Source: Nematostella vectensis (lineage: Eukaryota; Cnidaria; Anthozoa; Actiniaria; Edwardsiidae). Taken from it: a stretch of 60,000 nt of DNA. The stretch spans positions 2,705,894-2,765,893 of the forward strand of contig NC_064040.1 in the NCBI RefSeq assembly GCF_932526225.1. Reading direction: 5' to 3'. A program made the translations under genes and the position numbers. Under the pieces are notes generated by a model. It was not told the DNA's origin, ran no database searches, and was given only the letters and a program-made list of their open reading frames with translations. The number at the start of each line of letters is the position of its first letter. The first letter of the stretch is position 1. Shown one piece after another: positions 11,383 to 21,645 of this stretch.

Positions 11383-11757
11383 TAACAACTGCCGCTTAAT
11401 GTAACACTAAAGCTTAATCTAACAAAAATTTCTGCTTAATGTAACACTAACGCTTAATCTAACAAAAATCGCCGCTTAATGTAACTAAAATCGCCGCTTA
11501 ATGTAACAATAAATCAACGCTTAATGTAATAAAACAGTTAACGCTTAATGTAACAAAATCGCCGCATAATGTAACACTAACGCTTCATGTAACAAAAATC
11601 GCCGCTTAATGTAACACTAACGCTTAATGTAACAACAAATCAACGCTTAATGTAATAAAACAGTTAAAGCTTAATGTAACAAATTTTCAACGCTTAATGT
11701 AATAACGGGCTTAACGCTTAATGTAAGAACACTCGACGCTTAATGTAATAACCAAAA
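11373..11757. repeat. CGCTTAATGTAAC tandem array
   Basis: About 17 degenerate copies of a 15-30-bp unit centred on CGCTTAATGTAAC or CGCTTAATGTAAT with variable AT-rich linkers (AAAAATCGC, AACAGTTAA, AAATTTTCAA). The core is more conserved than the linkers. Confidence 0.8.
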
Positions 11758-11769
11758 ATTTAACTAAGG

Positions 11770-12116
11770 ACGAAACTACTCATATCTCATCATTGAAACA
11801 TCGTCGGACAACCCTAAACAGTCATTTGAGGTGTGACGTCATCGATGACGTCATTAAACGAAAATACTCATATCTCGGGATAGAAACATCGTCGGGCAAC
11901 CACACTTGGAGAATGTCATGTAAGTGTCAAGGGGGGGATGGTCATGTGAGGTGTGACGTCATCGATGACGTCATTAAAACGAAGTTACTCATATCTCACG
12001 ATAGAAACATCTTCGGACAACCAAAGTTGGAGGATGTCATGTAGGTGTCAAGGGGGGATTGTCACGTGATATGTGATATCACCGAAGAAGTACTTATGAA
12101 CAAAAATACTCATCAT
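11770..12116. repeat. 120-bp direct repeat with CRE-like palindromes
   Basis: Three copies at 120-bp spacing (GTCA(T/C)(T/G)TGA(G/T) starting at 11821, 11941 and 12061). Shared blocks include ACTCATATCTC...GATAGAAACATCGTCGG and GTCATGTA(A/G)GTGTCAAGGGGGG. The first two copies carry the perfect palindrome TGACGTCATCGATGACGTCA (11834-11853 and 11954-11973). The third is degraded. Confidence 0.8.
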
Positions 12117-12137
12117 CGGACAATACAAAGAGCAAAT

Positions 12138-12437
12138 TCATCTTCCACAACGTTGTCGAGCCTCGAACTTTTCATAACTGCCTCTCCTTGAAAGAAAAGC
12201 TGCTTTTTGCAGTCTTCTTCTGCTACGGAGAACAAATTCCGATTCCTCCACAATCGAACGCGTGCAGACTTCTGCGCTCTCGAACGCTCTGCAACTGGCA
12301 CCTCCCTTGTCTTCACAGAGGTCGACAAGTGTTTCATAGGTTTCGTCATCGGCGGCTCGCAGTTGCCGTTTCCGTACAGCATCAGTGGCGCATACTTGCC
12401 AAACAATCGCAGCGATAGCCATAAATAGTCTACCCAT
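12138..12437 (-). CDS. Possible small secreted protein (uncharacterised)
   Basis: A 99-codon frame starts MGRLFMAIAAIVWQVCATD, a good signal-peptide shape: one Arg, a hydrophobic core and small residues before cleavage. It is followed by a dibasic site (VRKRQ), an acidic stretch DDETYETLVDLCEDKGGASC, further Cys residues (EVC, RQRC) and a basic C-terminus. No family was recognised. A competing frame on the same strand (12113-12544) is also open, which weakens the call. It could also be one exon of a larger gene, since no splice sites were established. Confidence 0.28.
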   Translation of the reverse strand: MGRLFMAIAAIVWQVCATDAVRKRQLRAADDETYETLVDLCEDKGGASCRAFESAEVCTRSIVEESEFVLRSRRRLQKAAFLSRRGSYEKFEARQRCGR

Positions 12438-12545
12438 TTTGGCAATAAGTCCGCTGTAAAGAAGCGCGAGGCCCTATCACTAGGATAACATGCTCCGGAA
12501 GCTAGCGAAAACCGACGGAAGCTACACAAAGGAAGCGCCATCACG

Positions 12546-13229
12546 GGTGCTTACTGGAGTGTAACGCTTATTTTAACTTTTGCCAGGATACATTACCGTC
12601 AAAGAAATGATAATGTTCTATTTTTTGCATCCTTGATTATATTCAGTATTTGCCTTGGGGGAGGAATAGGGGAAAGGGGGCGGTTCAACCACCGGTTTTA
12701 AAGTTTAGCCCCTGTGCCAGTCAAATTACAAGAAACGAAAAAAGCCGCAGTATTGAAAATACACAAAATACTTTTGACTTTTTCGTATTATTTTAGCGGT
12801 AGCATTTTTTGAATCGCAATCGTTCATCGACTTGCTCGCAAGTACTCGCAATGGTCGGACAAGGGAAAGACAGGGGCTTCCCTTCTGTTTCTTATTGTTG
12901 TGCTTGTATTCGCGGTTTTGGCTACTCGCGCTGTTTTGATCGTAAACTAACAAAAACGCGAAAACCCCGAAACGCGAATCGGCAAGGAAAGTGTTAAAGA
13001 CAAAGTGAAGGAAAACTTCTGCTTGCAAGGTATGGTTTGTATCACCGAAGTTACGAAATAAATACAATGTATGTTTTATTCGGTTGCCCAGGCAACTTGG
13101 TATTGACACCTACGGTCGCGTTAAACCCCCATAGGTTTGCTAAAAGCTTGTCGTATTGGTTCCTCGATGTCTTTCGACGTCTTTCGAATTCTATGGAGAA
13201 AAGCTTAGTTCATAGTCCACTAGGGTAAT
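12546..13229. other. Intergenic stretch upstream of the signal-peptide exon
   Basis: No credible exon. Any promoter of the PAN/F5-8C gene should lie here if the exon at 13230 is its first coding exon, but I found no clear TATA box or initiator. Confidence 0.3.
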
Positions 13230-13287
13230 ATGAGGATAGCTGACTGCATCATTCTTGCCATTTTCTGTGTTGCAAAGGTTCCCAAAG
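13230..13287 (+). CDS. PAN/Apple-F5/8C secreted protein, putative exon 1 (signal peptide)
   Basis: ATG opens 19 codons plus one base (MRIADCIILAIFCVAKVPK, then G) and ends at the strong donor AAAG/GTAAGT. The peptide is a plausible secretion signal. The one-base overhang fits the two-base start of the PAN exon at 40006, giving a continuous frame. That phase match has a one-in-three chance of being accidental, and the exons would be 26.7 kb apart, so the link is an inference. No other signal-peptide exon with a fitting donor was spotted nearer to 40006. Confidence 0.5.
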
Positions 13288-13547
13288 GTAAGTACTCCTG
13301 GAGGGATAAACAACGAACGCTCCAGAAAAAATGTGAAACAAAAAACTTCTGGAAGTTAAAAAAAAGACGTGTACAATTCCTATCTACAGTCGAAACTATA
13401 GGACAATACTCAAAAGTATGACTATCCAGTTATACATAAAGGTTAGAAACAAAAAAGAAAATTATTTTTTAACTTAAAAAAAGATTTTTAAGGGAAATTA
13501 TTTGAAGTTTTTTTAACGCTTATCATAAAGGGTTACTTGAATACCAT

Positions 13548-13866
13548 GGAATTATTTTTCAAAAACACATTTTTATTTATTTTAGGATCAATTTTGCCAA
13601 AATATCTTGCCAAAATTTGGCGTTTTGCAGTTGTTAGGCATTGACTTGTTTTATACGTGTTTTCTTAATTCTAAGGTTTCGCTGCATAAATATTTCAACA
13701 TATTGGCCCCCAAATGCATGCATATACAAATACAACTGGCTTATAAGGTTAATAAGTTCTAAAAAAAATTTTCTTTGATGTGTTGCGTCCACCTTAAAGC
13801 CCCATTGGCAACCAAAGCGATTGTTGTTGTTTTGAAATAGCACCATTGTTTTGCGAGCGATTTGAT
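13548..13866 (+). repeat. Dispersed repeat, copy A
   Basis: Shares with 15344-15575 the blocks GGAATTATTTTTCAAAAACA, CATTTTTAT(T/G)TATTTTAGGA and GGCATTGACTTG, plus TACGTGTTTTC, ending near GCGA(G/T)...GATTTG. About 75-80% similar by eye in the first 150 bp. A shorter piece near 13770 (TTCTTTGATGTGTTGCGTCC) also recurs at 39187. Confidence 0.6.
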
Positions 13867-13934
13867 TGAGGACTATAATACGCATGATTATTCACTACCG
13901 ACACTGGTGCGTGTTTCATCTTGTTTTTTTTTTC

Positions 13935-14490
13935 TTTTTAGCAGGATCGTGTTTATAATTTACTGGATCGTGTTCAAATTTTTCTTTGTTTCGACTTTCT
14001 ATGGATCGACTTTGTACGGATTGACTTTTTACGGACCGACTTTCTACGAATCGACTTTTTGCGGTTCGGCTTTTTACGGATCGACTTTTTACGGATCGAC
14101 TTTTTGTCCTTCTCGACCGAATGTATACACTTGCGGGCCCGAAATGACAACATGACAGCGAGATCCGTAGAAAGTTGGTCCGTAAAAAGTCGATCCGTAA
14201 AAAGTCGATCCGTAGAAAGTTGGTCCGTAAAAAGTCGATCCGTAAAAAGTCGATCCGTAGAAAGTTGGTCCGTAAAAAGTCGATTCGTAAAAAGTCGATC
14301 CGTAGAAAGTCGATCCGTAAAAAGTCGATCCGTAAAAAGTCGATCCGTAAAAAGTCGATCCGTAAAAAGTCGATCCGTAGAAAGTCGATCCGTAAAAAGT
14401 CGATCCGTAGAAAGTCGATCCGTAAAAAGTCGAAACAACGAAACTTGAACACGATCCAGTAAAATAAAAACACGATCCTGCGAAAAATTG
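13935..14490. mobile_element. Foldback-type inverted-repeat element built of 15-bp units
   Basis: The left arm (13940-14110) carries GCAGGATCGTGTTTATAATTTA, CTGGATCGTGTTCAA, GTTTCGACTTT and then copies of TACGGATCGACTTTT. The right arm (14160-14490) carries the reverse complement in mirror order: AAAAGTCGATCCGTA units (about 18), CGAAACAACGAAAC, TTGAACACGATCCAG and AACACGATCCTGC. The centre (about 14107-14160) is single-copy. The 15-bp unit gives open frames of 5-residue repeats in most frames, none of which I treat as genes. No target duplication could be fixed. Confidence 0.7.
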
Positions 14491-15343
14491 TCTACAATCA
14501 CATGGCCCTTCTAGGGCTTCGTAGGTTAATAACCATGAAGCGAGATGTCGAGGAGAATATATGCCGAACACATAGGAAGTATATATTTCATTGCTATAAT
14601 TTGCAAATTCAACTCACGACTAAACTTCTACATTTTGTTTGTTCCTCTTGCATTTTCAGTTTTGCATCGAGGTTCACCTTTGCATCGAACCTGCTATTTT
14701 CATTCCCTCTATGTGTGAATGAGTGGCTCAGAGTCTGAAAAACTTTGACTTCCAGGAAAACTAAACCCAATTCCTCTGTAGTCCTTGTGATTGTTATCAC
14801 GCATATGCGTGCAAGATTCCCTATAAAGCAAGATACTGGCAGTGACACGAACGCAAAAAAGCGAAGGACAAAAGCGAAGATACTTACTTAAATTTCACGT
14901 GACCTTCGGCCTTCGGCTCTAGGTGGTTAAACCGCTTTCATATGACATCGCATAAATGCCAGCATATAAATAAATCTTAGAATTATTTGCCAGGTATTGT
15001 TCTAAAACGATAAAGTAATAACTATTTGAAACTTTGAGCCACATATCGACGATTTTAACGCGATTTTAACAACGATAGAAGAGGTTTCTTAAAAGTTTGA
15101 AACAATTTGAATACTTTATTTTTTAACGCAGCGCTAAAATAGAGCCTCGATCTTATGTAGGCTTGGTTGCTTATGGGCCTTTAAGATATCGCCTTCAAAT
15201 TTCGGGATCTGATAGATAATTATGCCATGTCATAAAGTGTGTGAGGAATTTTCGATTTTTTTTCTTAAAAGAAGATAGATCCTAAGCTTATCAACGTTAA
15301 AGCCGCATTGTCACCAGTTTACAGCCAAAGAATGCGAGAATCA
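14491..15343. other. Intronic or intergenic stretch, nothing recognised
   Basis: AT-rich sequence without a credible exon, inverted repeat or RNA gene. If the proposed host gene is right, this lies in its first intron. Confidence 0.35.
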
Positions 15344-15575
15344 GGGAATTATTTTTCAAAAACACATTTTTATGTATTTTAGGAGTAATTTCGCCAAAAA
15401 ACGTTTGGTCAAAATATGGCTTTTTACAGTTGTTTGGCATTGACTTGATTCATACGTGTTTTCGTGAAACATTTTCCCCATAACTCCAAGCTTTCGGTAC
15501 ATTTTTACTGGGATACCTGTGGTAGCCCAGTCATAAAATGCAACTGTTTTTTTTTTCTGTCGTCTCGCGATTTGC
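15344..15575 (+). repeat. Dispersed repeat, copy B
   Basis: Second copy of the repeat at 13548, in the same orientation, sharing GGAATTATTTTTCAAAAACA, GGCATTGACTTG and TACGTGTTTTC. The two copies flank the foldback element at a distance. Confidence 0.6.
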
Positions 15576-16955
15576 ACAATGCAATTTCAAAGAACCCTTG
15601 CGCCACAAGGCGATACTTCTTATTTTAGTGTATTGATTGCGACCTTACTGGAGCCTTTTTCTTACACGAAGTATCTAGCCTACTGTCCTACGTCATCGCA
15701 ACTAGTTACCAAAAACTTTTGCATAATTTAAAACTGTGTCATAGCCACCATCTTGAATTTGAGATTCCATCTCTCAGATCCAGGTTATTTGTGCAGTTGA
15801 AGGCCCTATTCGCGATTTAATAACTGCATATTTAACCATAGCCTCAATTTCTACCAAGTTATTTTGGAAAATCATCTCAGCTTGGATTGATTTCGCTGTA
15901 TTTACTTGTGTTTACATTTGCGACCCAAGCACAGGTAGCCCAGGCTCACGGCGAGTGTACGTTTATTACAGAGTTTGTATGAGCGAACAAATCTCATTGA
16001 AAAAAACATGCTGATTTGAAAATAAAACAGTAGATTAACGTTGCTGCTACTCAAACCCGCCATTATTTCAAATTTTAAGCTGTTTTAGCCGCTGCGGATT
16101 TTTCCCGTCGCCTTCTGTATATAAAATAGACAAGGTTGCAAACTCCGACAGCCGCCAAATTCCAAAGTGCTCGACAAATCCACCGATCCTTTCAAAACCC
16201 AGACTCGCACGGCAAAATAAACCTCGCAGAATCACAGCACACATATTCATCTTTCCAACCATACATTTTAATCGTCTATTCGTCTCCGTTTTGCCATTTA
16301 AGCGGCGAGAATCTTTCTTTTGAATTTGAAAATATTCATGATAGCGACGCTCGATGGGCCGTTCGTGGAGAAAAATACAATACACGCCATGCCAAATTCT
16401 ACTAGCCGGGAAAGGGTGCTTCGCATCAGTTTGACCTTGCCTTGTATCTCTCCGACGTCCTCCAAACCTAATTACCCCCCAACTCATAGAAAATGCCGAA
16501 ATAAAATCTGTCTATTTATCATTTATCTATTTATTCATTTGTTTGTTTATTTTTCTTTCATTGTTTGCAATCAATTCTATCTATAAACGCAACGGACATC
16601 CTCGGTACCTTATATCTTACAATAAGATAATTTAGATAAATTTTTTTTTCATTTCAATTTTCGGGGGATTGGAGTGGTTTTTTTTTTAGCAAATTCCTAA
16701 CGGCTTTTTCGTCCGTCGCGCCGCTTGATCAAAATGATGCGAAGCACCCGAGTCTAATTTTGAATGACGTTATGGTAGCGTTCGGCTATTTGTTTGACCT
16801 CTTAGTGCGAATGCGACTTACAAGCCAATCGATCGGCCAGGACAAAATTTGGTTGGCTGTTTGTCCCGGCCAGACAAACATTGTCCTCCTAGTGCAATTA
16901 GGCCCATAGCCAAGATAAAAATGCACATCTCCACCAGCAACCATATAATCACGAA
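15576..16955. other. Stretch without a supported gene
   Basis: Contains open frames on both strands around 16068-16487 and 16136-16586, but none shows a domain, a signal peptide or splice boundaries that would support a gene. It ends at the Polinton target duplication. Confidence 0.35.
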
Positions 16956-16961
16956 TCAAAT

Positions 16962-17195
16962 GGGGGGGGGGGACTGGGGGGTTTCATAGAAACGAATGGG
17001 AGGCGTGGATCGCCCCTCCGGGCCTCCCAACCCCGTCTTAGGCTTGGGAGGCGCGAGTCCCACCTCCGCCCACCCAGTCCCATTCCAGGATGGGGACTTT
17101 CAGTGACACCGAAACGCGTTTCGCGTAGATTAATAATTGCTGGTTATTAATCTACGTCGGGACCACTTCGCGTAGATGGGAGTCGAGCCGCCATC
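16962..17195 (+). repeat. Left terminal inverted repeat of the Polinton
   Basis: Matches the reverse complement of about 28900-29141: GACTGGGGGGTTTCATAGAA at the tip, then a GGGAGGCG-rich part, then ACCGAAACGCGTTTCG, then the hairpin CGTAGATTAATAA...TTATTAATCTACG and GTCGGGACCACTTCGCGTAG. The inner hairpin motif is iterated in the right arm and in the mini-element at 58 kb. Confidence 0.85.
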
Positions 17196-17374
17196 TTGGA
17201 TAATTGAGCTTGGTACTTCATGACATACGTTTTTAAGAGCTTTCTGACTCGCACTCTAATGAATAAAGCTGTTATGAAGTATCATGGCTATATTTTTCCA
17301 ATAATGCAGTTCGAACCCCCAAGGACTTGCAATTAGACCTCCGTCTGTCCTGTGGTATACCGAGCGTTCAAAGG

Positions 17375-17587
17375 ATGAAGTGCGGAAAAGATTATTGCGG
17401 GTGGCTAAAGGTCGGCCACGCAGACACGTGCGGTCAGAGGTGCATGGACACCTACTGCAAGGTGCACCTCCAAAGGCTACGTAAGGGCAGCCCCCTCCCC
17501 GTGCCGTGCAGCATCTGCGGCATAGGGGCAGAGGATGCGCGGCGTCGAGAGGCGCGCTCGGGGATGGTTCGCACTCGTCCTGTCTGA
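17375..17587 (+). CDS. Small Cys-rich (zinc-knuckle-like) Polinton protein
   Basis: The start was chosen at the ATG before KCGKDYCGWLKVGHADTCGQ. It is a 70-codon protein with a dense Cys/His pattern: C-x4-C-x6-H-x4-C-x3-C-x4-C-x2-H, then a basic loop (LQRLRKGS) and C-x2-C. The KGS...PC-x2-C ending is recalled from small proteins of cnidarian Polintons. It is probably a zinc-binding, DNA-binding or regulatory protein; the function is unknown. A slightly longer start at 17327 is possible. It ends where a four-copy tandem repeat starts. Its 5' part is also kept in the mini-element at 58 kb. Confidence 0.65.
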   Translation: MKCGKDYCGWLKVGHADTCGQRCMDTYCKVHLQRLRKGSPLPVPCSICGIGAEDARRREARSGMVRTRPV

Positions 17588-17839
17588 CATCGCAGCCCGC
17601 AGTACGGGCAATTAGAGACTGGGTGGCACAAGGCATACCCAAACACTCGTCCTGTCTGACATCGCGGCCCGCGATACGGGCAATTAGAGACTGGGTGGCA
17701 CAGGCATACCCAAACGCTCGTCCCGCCGGCTGTGATACGGGCAATTAGAGACTGGGTGGCACAAGGTGTACCCAAACACTCGTCCCGCCGGTTGTGATAC
17801 GGGCAGTTAGAGACTGGGTGGCACAAGGTGTGCCCAAAC
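17573..17839 (+). repeat. Four-copy tandem repeat ahead of the replicase
   Basis: Copies begin at ACTCGTCC or GCTCGTCC at 17573, 17645, 17716 and 17778, of about 72, 71, 62 and 62 bp. All contain TACGGGCA(A/G)TTAGAGACTG, GGTGGCACA and ACCCAAAC-type ends. The last copy ends directly before the ATG of the replicase (17840), and the first overlaps the end of the Cys-rich gene. Position suggests a promoter, origin or iteron-type region; this is inference. Confidence 0.75.
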
Positions 17840-20800
17840 ATGGACGCTTACATAGAGGAGGTTCTCAATAGCATGCGTAACAAAGAGGCGCCCGCCGTAC
17901 TGGCAGGGCTGGTCCAGAACATCCTGGACGAGGACATCCCCGACGATGTCAACTCAAGCTGCTTAAGCCGCTCGTACCGGCGAAAGTGTGGACAGAGGAA
18001 GTACGGCGCGAGTTCGACCCTTTGCTGCCGGGACGGCGGCAAAAGGGCCCAGAGAGCTTAGACCCCGAGAAGTACTATTCTCTCTTCGTCGGAGGCGCCC
18101 ATCTTCGGTTCCCAAGCGTGGATGCCACTCTTCGGGGCCGAGACATAAGCGCCGGTGTTTACCAGGAGATACGAGATCTTGGTGGAGCAGGTGTTATTGC
18201 TCTAAAGCCGGTTATGCAGGGACCTGATATTAATGACGATGGCTCGGTGTGATGGGTCTCGCACGAGCGGGAGTCTCTGCGGGCAAACGCAGTGTTGCCA
18301 CCGGTGCTTGAGATGGTGGACACCGACCGGCGTTACAGACTCTTTACGGTCGTTGGTAAGGCCCCCGCAGAGCCATTGGCGCCAATCACAGAGGAGGAAG
18401 GGCGCTCGGAGCACAAGATCGGTGGGTCGTTAGTCAAAAGAGGGGGCCAAATCGCAGTCGGTGCCCTGGAAGGCATCGTTGCGGGTATTTGAGAGAAAGG
18501 ACGAGAGTACCTCGTCTACGTGAAATACGAGCTTCGCCCTCTACCTGAGCAAAATGGTGAGCCTGGGCCAATGTTTGAGCGAGAGGGGAGTGACGCCTTC
18601 GATAACTGTGTTGTGAGCTATGTTGCCGACTTCTTGAGGAATCGCGGCACCTCGCGCTCCCTTGGTCTAACCAAGACACGAGGCAAGATCCTCGAGCGAT
18701 TTGACAAGAAGCTGGCCACTACGGGATGCACCAAAGAAGACCTCTTTGAGATGGAAAAGAAGCTCGAGGTAAAGCTAGTAGCCGTGGAAGCCCTGGGTAA
18801 CGTCCTGTGGGACTCGGGGAAGTACAAGACTAAGACGAGGATCACTATCCCTTGCCACAATAACCACGCCTGGGCGGAGCTTCCGACTGAACCACCTGCG
18901 ATCGCGAGCGTCCACGGCCTAGACTTCGAGGCTGAGGGGGAGCTTCGTTCGTTATGTCAGGAGAAGGCGGCGCTTCGCGCTACTAGTGCTCATTCGCTTT
19001 ATAAACAGGGCGATCCCCAGAAGCACGAGGATCTGGCTGTGTGGGCGTGTTATAGTCACGCACGAAGGCAAACTGTACCGATCGGGACAAGACGGATGGG
19101 CTATAGACAGGGCGTTTACAGACGAGACTGGATATGATCCTCAATGGCTCCCTGATGACCACCCAGCCTACCAAGAGTACACCGAAGCTACGCACTCGAT
19201 GGGCGGTGCAATAGGGTATCGCTTCAAGAAGTGGACCCAAAGAGAGAACATCAGGCCAACGCCTCTTAAATACAGGGACGTCTGGCGAGCGGCGCAGGTT
19301 GAGTCCAAAGTGTGGAATAGCAAGGAAAACTTAGGGGCGCAGCCTCATGCGCACATCGACATGCGTGCGGCGTACCTAGGATGCGAGGACAGTGTCTTCG
19401 GCGGCGCCTCGGACGCCATTGATCTGGTACGGAAATACGGCTTCCCAACGAACGTGTATCGTATCGCGGATGTTGTGGGACGGCCATTGAGCGAGGTTCG
19501 TCAACTGACCGGGGCCATTCAGCTGACCGAGTGGGATTTCTCTGAGGCCTGCCACCCCTACACTTCCGGGAGGGGAGGGCAGCACTTGGAGCAAAACGAG
19601 GGCTGGATCACCACGCCAGAGCTCAAGGACCTGTTAGACTCGGGTGACCTGTCATGGCCACGGCGAGGGGGGTGTTGTATAGCTTCGGAAAAAAGGACTC
19701 CATCAAGTTTCCCCACTCCATCGCGTGCCGCCACGGCGGCGAAGACTCGCAGTACCCTGAGGGTCGAGATCTCGCTGTCCGTTTCGTAGGCAAGTGCGCT
19801 CGCCATGCGGACGAGTCCTCGATCGTAGTCCGCGACCGTGAAGAAGCCGCGTATCTGACAAACCTCCTTGCGGGCACCGACCACTTACTTAACTTCGAGC
19901 ATGCCGACGGGGCTCATCTGATCCAATACAAAGACGGTGTCCGGCGCTCACAATGGTACCATATCAGGGCCTTCGTCTTGGCGTACACAAACATAGCGTT
20001 GCGACGCATGTTGAGGCGGATCCCTCGCGAAGACGTCCTCCGAGTGTGCACAGATGCCATATACGCAAAGGCGGTGCCCAGTGGTGTAAAGCTCGTGGAG
20101 CGAAATCCGAGGTATGGAGAGTGGCGCCACAAGAAGCCTGGGTACGAGTGGCGACCCGAAGCAGCTTGGGGTCCGAAGAAGTCGGGGAGCTTGGCTAGGG
20201 AGCCAAGCACTGCGCCGAGTCTGCCGTGCGATCTGGTGGCCGCAACCTCTGCAAAGATGTATCTAGCCGGCCAAGGAGGATCGGGGAAGACCGAGTGGGC
20301 GGTGAGCATGTTCCTTGGCCGCAACGTTGTGGTGCTCACCCCCGAGAACGACCTCTCCCACGACCATCGCAACAACCCGCGCCTCGCGGTGAAGGCTCAA
20401 ACCTACCACCACTACCTCTGCATACTAGCGGAGAAGCCGATAGAGGAGTGGAGACCTTCCGAGCTGGGACACAAACTCGACCGTCTCGCAGAAGTAATCA
20501 TCATTGACAAGTGCTGTAAGGTACAGACTAAAGTGCTACGCGCCATCCTAGGGTATCCCGCCACGCGGCCGTGTCAGGTAGTGTGTTGTGGCGACTATGG
20601 GCAGGTCCCGCCGTGGGGAGATAAAGAGGGCCCTCACGATATGCTCAAGGAGTGGGCACAAGGGAACATCCGCTGGTTAGAATCCGACTACCGCTGCCTG
20701 TGTGAAGACTGCGGAAAGCCGTACAGTACATGCGACTGCGGCTCTGCGGCGCCCTCCTCCAGGCTCCACGACATAAAGGGCCGGATTTGGAGTCAGCCAG

Positions 20801-21645
20801 ATTCCCAACAGCTTGAGGTGTTTCGAAAGGAGTTGGATGGGGTGGCGTTCGACGCGGCGATCGAGCAAGCCCACCCAAGCGATTTGTGGGTGTGCTCGAC
20901 CAACAAGATGGGGGCTCTTGTTCAGCAGCGATTGGTAGAGCACCACAGGAAAAACTACCCCCGATTGCCAGCGACCATCCGCTTTGACCCCGATCCTAGC
21001 GTCGCGCATCGTTATCGCAAGCAAGGGCGGCCGGTGCCCGTGCCAGGCAAAAGGGGTGAGAAGGTCGGTGCGTACAAAGGCACGGTAGACGAGGTTCCTC
21101 TCGACGCGGTCGTTAACGGGCTTCCCCTCGAGTGGAAATACGCGGGCTGGGGGACAGTCCACCGGGTGCAGGGCAAGACTATCCAGACTCCAAGACGTTT
21201 GTTTATCATAGACCACAGCTTAGAGGGCTGGATCACGAATGCTGTATACACCGGCATCTCCCGCGTGCGGCGCGCCGACCAGATAGTCCGCGTGATCCCC
21301 CCCCCCGATAACACCCCCGGTGCCTTGGTTCCCACAGGACTGCAGGCTACGCCCAGTGAAGAGCTTATTATAGCGCGAATCAAGCAATACGCTATAGACG
21401 ACAGGCAAAAGGGTCGTACAAAGCACACGGGACCGCACCACGTTCTGACGGTAGACCACGTACTCGGCATGATTGCTGACGCGGAAAAGAAGTGCACGGT
21501 CTGTGGCACTCAGCTTCTGCTTCAGGGGTACACCAAGAGTCATCCCCAATGCTTCAGTATCAACCGGCTGGACGACAGTCAGGGTCACTACAAGTGGAAT
21601 GTCAGACTCACGTGCCTTAGCTGCAATAGAAGGCACAAGCGCTGA
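17840..21645 (+). pseudogene. Polinton replicase: polymerase-like region + SF1 helicase + HNH-like tail (broken)
   Basis: One long gene of about 1,265 codons in pieces. It starts with MDAYIEEVLNSMRNKEAP at 17840, with a frameshift near 17955, stops at 18250-18252 and 18490-18492, and frameshifts near 19050 and 19670. The last part (19654-21645) is open for 663 codons. The polymerase-like region shows HIDMRAAYLGCED (motif-A-like), TPELKDLLDSGDL, and HIRAFVLAYTNIALR followed by VLRVCTDAIYAK (motif-C-like). The helicase has a Walker A GQGGSGKTEW (about residue 207 of the last part), motif II VIIIDKCC in which the expected Glu is Lys, motif III CCGDYGQVPP, then TVHRVQGKTI and NAVYTGISRVRRADQ (motifs V and VI, UvrD/RecD-like). 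The C-terminus has C-x2-C, FSINRLDDSQGHY, NVRLTCLSCNRRHKR, an HNH-like zinc module. Classical Polintons carry a protein-primed B-type polymerase without these extra domains, so this architecture is unusual. The polymerase family is uncertain. Confidence 0.7.

Noticed and set aside
13916-14571. Frames of 5-residue repeats (FLRID, RKKSI, STFYG) on both strands
   Set aside because: Produced by the 15-bp units of the foldback element in every frame.
16068-16487. 139-codon minus-strand frame
   Set aside because: No domain, signal or splice boundary; overlapping frames on the other strand are equally long.
20677-21636. Minus-strand frames opposite the helicase part of the replicase
   Set aside because: Shadows of the GC-rich coding strand; helicase and HNH motifs are on the + strand.
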